From: Dromaius novaehollandiae
Lineage: Eukaryota > Chordata > Aves > Casuariiformes > Dromaiidae
Assembly: GCF_036370855.1 (NCBI RefSeq)
Contig: NC_088100.1
Coordinates: 108,234,387 to 108,298,386 of the forward strand
DNA length: 64,000 nt
Reading direction: 5' to 3'
Below the pieces are notes generated by a model, which saw only the letters and a list, made by a program, of their open reading frames with translations, was not told the origin of the DNA and ran no database searches. Numbering within the stretch: the stretch's first letter is position 1; each line of letters begins with the position of its first letter. Below are positions 57,428 to 64,000 of this stretch, piece by piece. The translations under genes were made by a program, and so were the position numbers.

Positions 57428-58136
57428 CTGTTGGGAGAGATGAAAAAGTAAAGAAATTATATTAAATTCTTGAAAGGTACTCCTGTCTCTTTCACCCCAA
57501 AATGAGATTTTCCTACTGAATTTTGCACACCTCAGAAATTCAAGTTCTTAAAAGACCGTGAGTCTTCTGCTGACAACGCTGTAAAAGCATTGCCTTTACC
57601 AGATATCCATTTGTAATGGTGGAAGCCTATTGCAATGAAGAAAAGCCCAACTGAATAAATCCAATGTTAAGTGAGATCGAGACAGGCCTTTTACAAGTTA
57701 CCTCACAAACAACTCTACTCCTTACATAAGTAATTTTATAAATGCTAACGTTCCATGGATGTGACTTAAAATACATCTGTAACAGATGCTCATTAAAGGA
57801 GAATCCAGGATTTTTCAGAAATTTTTATTCATAACACAAGTGGGTGTAAAAAGAGCATTCTTTAGGGCCAAGCATGTCTCAGCAGTAGTAACACTGCACC
57901 ATAATGAAAAGTTGAAGCACTAAACTTAGCAGTGAATTCAGACATCTGTGAAAGGTCTTGTCCCATCAACTACAGTTGGAACACGACATCCACAAAGTCT
58001 TCAAAAAAGGCTCCCGTCACAGGAACATGCAATCCCCAGACTCTCCCTTTAAAATGCATCTTCATCCTGAAGACTCTGTTTGAAGACCCACACTGCATGA
58101 AGTATTGCACTTCAACTTCCCCTACGCTGGGCTTAC

Positions 58137-58249
58137 CATTGCTGCTGGGAGTCTGCATCCTCGGCAACCTTTGGGCTTGGCTCTGGAGTAGGTGGCTGTC
58201 TCTTCCGCTCCTCCTCCTCTTGTTGTCGACGTACTTCCAGTAGTTCCAA
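58137..58249 (-). CDS. SPTBN1: SPTBN1 exon, acidic/basic linker
   Basis: After atttcccag| it encodes LELLEVRRQQEEEERKRQPP, then a Pro/Ser stretch (TPEPSPK) and DADSQQQ. It ends two bases into a tryptophan codon at TG|GTAAGC. It closes the partial spectrin repeat helix and begins the linker. Confidence 0.95.
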
Positions 58250-59389
58250 CTGGGAAATGAAACATTTTTGTGCATATTAAAGAACTGCAACTCATCCATT
58301 TTTCAGAGTGATTTTTCTAGAAACTGAAAATAATTCAGTATGTTTTTCTGAAATATTACTGAAATTAAAGTTTATCATGGTAAAATTTGAAGGCATGAGC
58401 CTTAAAAAGTATTAATCATGCAAACTGTTACACTGAATTTGTCAGTAAAGGTATACAGTATCAGACCCTATAACATCTAATGGAGTGTCTTGGATAGCAG
58501 CTCATTGTCCACATTTCTATTCTAATTCATTCAAATAAAACAAACAAAACAAAAGCATCCCAAGCTATTAAAATATTGAAAAGTGACGTCCTCTTGTCTG
58601 CTTGCTTAACATGCACAGAAATAATGTTTCACATCTGAACAGCTAAAATTAACCATCTAAATAAAACCAGCCTGATTTTCAAAGATGCTGAGAAACTCCA
58701 ATTGACTTCATCTGCAGCTGTGACAGTCAGTACGTGTGAAAAAGCAAGCCATTTCAATTTAAGTGTCTAAAATAAAAATATTCTCCAAAGATGGTAATAT
58801 GCTCTCCAAAGCATTAATTACTGACATTGCAGCTGTGCTCAAAATGGCTTTTTTGGCTTATCATGTATTTCTAGGGGACAATTCAAATTGTTGCTTTGGA
58901 ACGGAGCAGTCAAAACACATGAAACATTTTTGTTAAGCTCCTCTCCCTGCCAGCTTCTCTTCACACTGTCCATCTTTAACTGAAAATCTTTCCAAGTATT
59001 TGGATATGGGTCTTCTTTATGCAGAATCCCCCTTCCCTCTTTGCAGTACAACTTGTATGTCAGAGGGCTGGAGCACAGAGTGCTACTTCAGTTCTTCAAT
59101 TTGCTTCTGGGTCATCACCTCTTGACCTGAGACAGCTCTTGTTGACTGCTAAGGTTATTTATTACTTGAGCTCTGCCTGCCGGTTCACGAGCTCAAATGA
59201 GCTTGAGAAAGTTTCAATATTGTTGGGAATGTGAAACTTTAGGCCCTGGGTGATTGGCCCAGATTGACCCTCTGTAGGATCAACAAATGGAGATCAGGCT
59301 GGTCGTGCTGGCAGTTATTATTAATGGCCAGTTGGCAATAAAATCAAGGTGAATGGCCAGAAAAGGATTTTTTTGCCCATAGCACTCAC
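58250..59389 (-). other. SPTBN1: SPTBN1 intron
   Basis: No exon or recognised repeat seen. Confidence 0.8.
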
Positions 59390-59586
59390 CGTGGTCAGTC
59401 TTTCCAGTGCTGCAAATCTCTCATCCCAAGTAGCTGCAGATTTTTCAAATGCTTCATGCCGCTTAATTAACTTTTCCACTTCATCAACACTTTGACCTAT
59501 CTCACGACTGGATAGGTAGGGTTCCTGTCCCAGCAGCCAGGCCTCAGCCACACTAGCATCTCTTGAAAACTGATGCACCTCCAAAA
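59390..59586 (-). CDS. SPTBN1: SPTBN1 exon, partial repeat 17 (tetramerisation region)
   Basis: Two bases complete an isoleucine codon, then 65 codons: [40 protein letters not shown] and a stretch ending [11 protein letters not shown]. These helices form the partial C-terminal repeat that joins the N-terminal helix of alpha spectrin in the tetramer. Donor ACG|GTGAGT; acceptor gctcag|. Confidence 0.96.
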
Positions 59587-61627
59587 CTGAGCAAAGAATG
59601 TACAGATATCAATGTCATTAATATCGAAAAGGGCAGCATGAAGTCATCAGGCATCTACGGAACTTGCTTAAAAACAGCTGAGGAAAAAAATGTAAATTTA
59701 TTTGGCTAAATATTTGCATAAAGCATGCCCACTGAAATTAATGGTTTAAAGGGCAAAAATTTGTCCTGTTTGGCTTTGCCTTGAGCAATAATAATAGGTA
59801 AGGACCACTTCCATTTCTTCTAGACTAGTTCATTTTCTAATTTAAGTGCTTCCTTTTTGCTCTAATTTGCTGTACCTTAGTAACTTCAGAGTAGAAAGTC
59901 TGTTATCTGCTGGTTTTCTTCCTCAGACTAGCCTTGTCTACAGAACAGCTGTATTTTGGGCTGCAATTCTCTAAGCACGTAACATTTTTGTATTTTACAC
60001 TTGTCCACAGTGCTACAGTCCCAGGTTTTCTCTCTTCTTTCTTCAGTTGAAAAACGTTCCCACAGCTTTTGTGAATGGAATCAGGCAATTTTGATGAAGA
60101 ATGTGGTACAAACACCCAAACTCAGGAAGTCTCTCATGCCACTGTTGTTAAAGCCTGCTAAGGCCCAGAAAGAAAGTACACACAGCAGCTTAGACCCCAT
60201 AAAATAACTACACTACAGTACACATTGCATTCACTTCTCTGTTGCTGAGGAGTTTCATGCCCTTAAGGGTGGGATAGGACATGTTGCAGACTTTCTCCTG
60301 GCTACAGAGAAATGCTAACAGTGATCATGGTTTGGACTGGAAAGGGTTAGTTCCAAATTCCCCAGGTCTAGGGGAATTTCTCCTTGATAGGGTCTATCTG
60401 ATAACAAGGTCTTCCATATCTTCAAGACCTTTGCTGAAATGAGGTTTGGAAGTGAAAGGAGCACCAGAGCACTCTGAATACATCCTCCTATCTTCCTGTA
60501 TCCTGGATATCGCAAGGAGAAAAAAAATCCTCCTTCATGTTCTGGTGTCGTTCATGGGATATCACCACTGCATCAATCACCAAGAGCATGCAGAAGAAAT
60601 CTCTTGGTCAAGGCAGTGGCTGCAGGTTGAGTGACTAAGCTACCATGTGGTATGGATGTTGCCCCTTTCTCCCTAAAGAACAGGGCAGACAAATCTAACT
60701 GTTATTAGCAGGACGAGAAGCATAGTACACGACACCTGTGTAAAGTGAAAGTTTAGAGGGTGCAACACCAGCCTCAAAGCAAAGACACTGTCCACAGCGA
60801 CAAGCCCGCATGGCTGATCTGATTACTGCTCTGCTCTTGCACAGGCGTGATTCATTAAGGCTATGAAAACATTAAAAGGGACACCATGTGCACGTGCTCT
60901 AGGGTTGTCAAGCCTATGGATCTTCTGAGACCTCAAAAGTGCACAAACTGACAGCTGAAATGCTAGCAACCCAATTCCAAGAAGTAGAAAGATATCTATG
61001 GAGTTCAGTAGAAATACTGCGGGATTCTCTACTGCTGCACTGTTGAAAGCTGTTGTAACCTCAGGAATCCAATTAAACATCCATAACTGACTGCTGCACA
61101 AGTTTCAATCCATAACAAGAGTTACACAGGATGCTGTTGAACATGACCCCTGGCTGTATCTAACACCTTGTTAGAATACTAGAATTGGGTTTTCCCTTCT
61201 AGTGTAAGACTCAAAGAAGGCTGCAGTATTTAAAAGTACATTTTTTGTCAGTTAACAGATAACAGGGCTGTACTTCTCTGTATTTTTTGTTACTGCATCC
61301 TCTGTAGGAACACAGTTGGAATGTGACACCTGCAAAATACTACAAATTATTTCACCCAGCTCCAATTCTAGCCTCAGTGAAATCAATGGAAACTCATTTA
61401 AATTTTGATCATACAGAATAAGACCTTTGGTGCAGTTTTTTTACACTACCAGTCCATTATTTTACAATTAGTAGACATGAATTTTACAGTCACTACGCTG
61501 CAAACACATTTTCAAGCAATGCTAATAAAAAAAGTAAACAGCTATGGGCTTTTTCAACAGTCACGAAGGTACAGTGAAGAGATAGTCAGACGTGCCCCTG
61601 CCAAGAGAAATCCAAAGACATCCTTAC
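59587..61627 (-). other. SPTBN1: SPTBN1 intron
   Basis: No coding exon seen; open frames at 59903, 60001, 60315, 60446 and 60823 show no recognisable protein. Confidence 0.75.
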
Positions 61628-61712
61628 TCAGTCTCAGCCACTCCCATCTGTCTTCCCATTTGTCAATCATTTCTTTTCTTTTCTCTGTCAACTGCAGTAG
61701 CTTTTCCTTGAT
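61628..61712 (-). CDS. SPTBN1: SPTBN1 exon, spectrin repeat helix
   Basis: After aatccag| it encodes 28 codons, IKEKLLQLTEKRKEMIDKWE and DRWEWLRL, plus the first base of isoleucine at CTGA|GTAAGG. The Trp-rich end is typical of the start of the next repeat's first helix. Confidence 0.95.
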
Positions 61713-62858
61713 CTGGATTTAAGAGGAGAATGCAGGACTGTTACGTAAGCATCAGGCAGTACATCACCCCACCATACCATATAAGTTGTTACCATGACCA
61801 AAAGGCACTGGCATTTACTGACAGGACACATTGTGCACAACTGTCAGGAAGTAACTTAAATATGAATACAGCTGCTTTCTCTGCAAAGTACAAATGAATG
61901 ACATTTGCTTTAAAATACCACATTTGCATAAGCATAAAGTATTTGCTAAGAACTACAACACCAAGATTATTTGATAAAAAGAGGATGCTGGACGGGATTT
62001 AATTTTGCCAAACAAATCTAAATGGTGCAACTATGTATTATAACTTCCATTCTTTTTCTAGCAGATAATTCACAATTCTCTACCCATGATCATTACTAAG
62101 GCTTGCAACTACCTGTGCTAACAACACTGATATGCCAGCAGAAGTCCCAGTTTATTCTGGGGATAAATACTGGCTAGCCTCTCCAGTTTCTAAGCAAATG
62201 CTTCTCTGAGGATACTCCACAATACTCACACGTAATGCAGATGCAGAAAATATCACCTCCCTGAGTGGGCAGTAACTTAATGGCATTTGCCTATTCTCCC
62301 TCCACCAAAGGAAGGCAGGAAGGAAAAAGGGCTGAGCCTCTATCCTTTGGCATAGACAGATCAGAAAATAAATCAAGGCCTTAAGCAGTAGGATACATTT
62401 TCTCTTCATATGCTCTGTGTTTACTCCCTGAAATACAAAACTGCTGCTCCTGCCCCAAGCAGGCCTCTCCATAGCACTCCAGTTGCCCTCCACAAAATTC
62501 AGGCTGCCTCATGATTGTCTCCCCCTTTGCTCAAATTCGTTGCCTTTTCAAACACATCTATCGCAGAGCTTTCTCTCTGCAGAACTGAATGCAACTGCTT
62601 CTCTCCTGTTTCATGGACTGAGAAAGATGCTTTAAATTTCAGTGCCAAGCTCTACTTCCCCCAGTATGAATTCACATAGTTAAATTATACACCAATTTCA
62701 CAACAGCAAATAAGTGCAGCAGCCCCTAAAGTAACGCATGTTATTCTAAATGAGCAGCTTATTAGTCAGTAGATTACTCAATGCAAGCCTTCCCTAGCTG
62801 AAAAAAAGTCTATAGCCCAGCTGCACTTCAGTTGTTATACAGTCAGTAAGCGTAGTAC
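61713..62858 (-). other. SPTBN1: SPTBN1 intron
   Basis: No exon or recognised repeat seen. Confidence 0.75.
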
Positions 62859-62997
62859 CTCCTCTGATGCATAATGTTTCCTTGCCAGAAGAGATTTGCC
62901 AAGCTCAATGCAGGTAGTAAAGCTGTCGTTTCTGGCATCGATTTCTGCTTTGATACCCTGGTGATTGTTCATTAGTAGTTCAACAGATGAAACATCC
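62859..62997 (-). CDS. SPTBN1: SPTBN1 exon, spectrin repeat
   Basis: One base completes arginine, then 46 codons: [40 protein letters not shown] and HYASEE. It ends in phase 0 at GAG|GTACTA (a weaker donor). Acceptor ttttag|. Confidence 0.95.
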
Positions 62998-63410
62998 CTA
63001 AAATGGTAGAGCCATGGTTCAGAAACATGTATTCCAGATGTAATAGCTGTTACATTTTCAGTCTAATCCAGAGCTGTATGATACAGAATTTAATGCCTAG
63101 ACTGTCTTTGTAGGCCAGGAAGCAAGACTGTTATAAGCCTTTCTTTAAGAATGGCACCATTCTGGTCCAAAGAAGAGATCAAATAAGTAAATGCACGGGA
63201 CTTAATCTCTTTGACGAAAATTTTACAATGCAGTTATTCAGTAGAACCCAGCCTCTGCTAGGCAACAACATACACAAACAAGCTGCTACATCACCATTGC
63301 GTTTTCCCAGCCTCTCTTGGAATTTGTGGCTCGATAATACTGAATTTTACAGATGTTCCTCAACTGACCTGCAGCCTATCTTCTGATTTAGAAGCAAGAC
63401 TTCACATTAC
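62998..63410 (-). other. SPTBN1: SPTBN1 intron
   Basis: No exon or recognised repeat seen. Confidence 0.8.
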
Positions 63411-63655
63411 CTTGGCTTCTCTTGGGCTTCTATCTGTCGGATAACATCCTCCATCCAAAGCATGAGATCGCGAACCATGCTGAAGAAACGGAATTTGTCT
63501 CCTGTATCCACCAGTCTAACCCTGCGGCCCTCACAGGCATCCAAGAGCGCTTTCCACGCTTCTAGGACCTCATTTTCCCTCTTCTGGATGTCATCAGCTT
63601 TGTCTCCAGCATAGGCTGCCTGAAGGCGTGCAGCATCCTCCTGCAGCTGTCTCAC
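63411..63655 (-). CDS. SPTBN1: SPTBN1 exon, spectrin repeat (most upstream in window)
   Basis: From acaccag| it encodes 81 codons plus two bases: [40 protein letters not shown], then a segment with [20 protein letters not shown] and [18 protein letters not shown]. It ends at CCAAG|GTAATG. Heptad-like helices and the conserved W of spectrin repeats are visible. The open frame continues upstream into intron, but the acceptor fixes the boundary. Confidence 0.96.
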
Positions 63656-64000
63656 CTGGTGTGTTTTTATAAAAGACAGATGCGTTAGCATTTGGGTACT
63701 TTTGAGCCACAAGTATGAGGACATTTTAGCTGCTAATTCATCATCTAAATGTTTTTCTGAAGTCATTGCAAATATATTTGGTCTGTGGATTCGAAAAAAG
63801 TCTGTTCTGCTATTAAGTCAGTATATCTCTACAAGAATGTTTTTTGAAGAAGGCTGTTGGGTCAACAGGCCTCAAAAGAAACACTCAGATTTGCCATTGC
63901 CTAAACCTTGTGTAGAACTGGGTGCCAATGCAAAGTGACTGTTAAATTTCAGGGCAAAAGGGGACCACTTTGATCAAATTTACTTCCTCTCACACGAGTG
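63656..64000 (-). other. SPTBN1: SPTBN1 intron (runs off right edge)
   Basis: No exon seen; the preceding SPTBN1 exons are beyond the window. Confidence 0.8.

Noticed and set aside
63407..63766. 119-residue continuous protein at the right edge
   Set aside because: Only the part after the acceptor at 63655 is spectrin; the first 37 residues are translated intron.

Overview
The window is vertebrate nuclear DNA, AT-rich with long introns, and most likely from a bird. Its recognisable repeats are few and are CR1-type LINE pieces. The recognisable protein-coding exons are beta-II spectrin (SPTBN1) and EML6, in the same tandem orientation I know from human chromosome 2p16. I saw no prokaryotic features, CRISPR arrays, tRNA or rRNA genes.

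Layout. 1-27.3 kb is probably EML6 intron 1 on the minus strand. It holds a minus-oriented CR1 piece at the left edge, a larger plus-oriented decayed CR1 (about 1.41-3.33 kb), a candidate retroviral-type LTR near 7.0-7.5 kb, and a short CR1 3' end near 24.5 kb. EML6 coding exon 1 lies at 27283-27479 (minus). A strong CpG island at about 28.8-30.0 kb follows. It carries a ZNF143-type box, an X-box (RFX)-like site and GC repeats, and looks like a bidirectional promoter. From about 47.9 kb to the right edge lie the last ten coding exons of SPTBN1 (minus), encoding the last spectrin repeats, a partial repeat, a linker and the C-terminal PH domain. The alternative short-isoform tail, made by reading through one splice donor, is also present.

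The most interesting content lies between the two known genes. Five plus-strand segments with splice signals and matching reading-frame phases (29962-30013, 32865-32908, 35945-36090, 42404-42458, 45034-45318) join into one frame of 194 codons. The frame starts just downstream of the CpG island and ends tail-to-tail with SPTBN1. I do not recognise the product. The frame is interrupted by one in-frame TAG at 36083-36085, so the locus makes either a 78-residue protein or is a recently broken 193-residue gene. The X-box-like sites hint at a ciliary role, but that is inference.

Coordinates of spectrin and EML6 exons rest on reading the splice sites and on conserved protein sequence. Boundaries of repeats, UTRs and the promoter are approximate.
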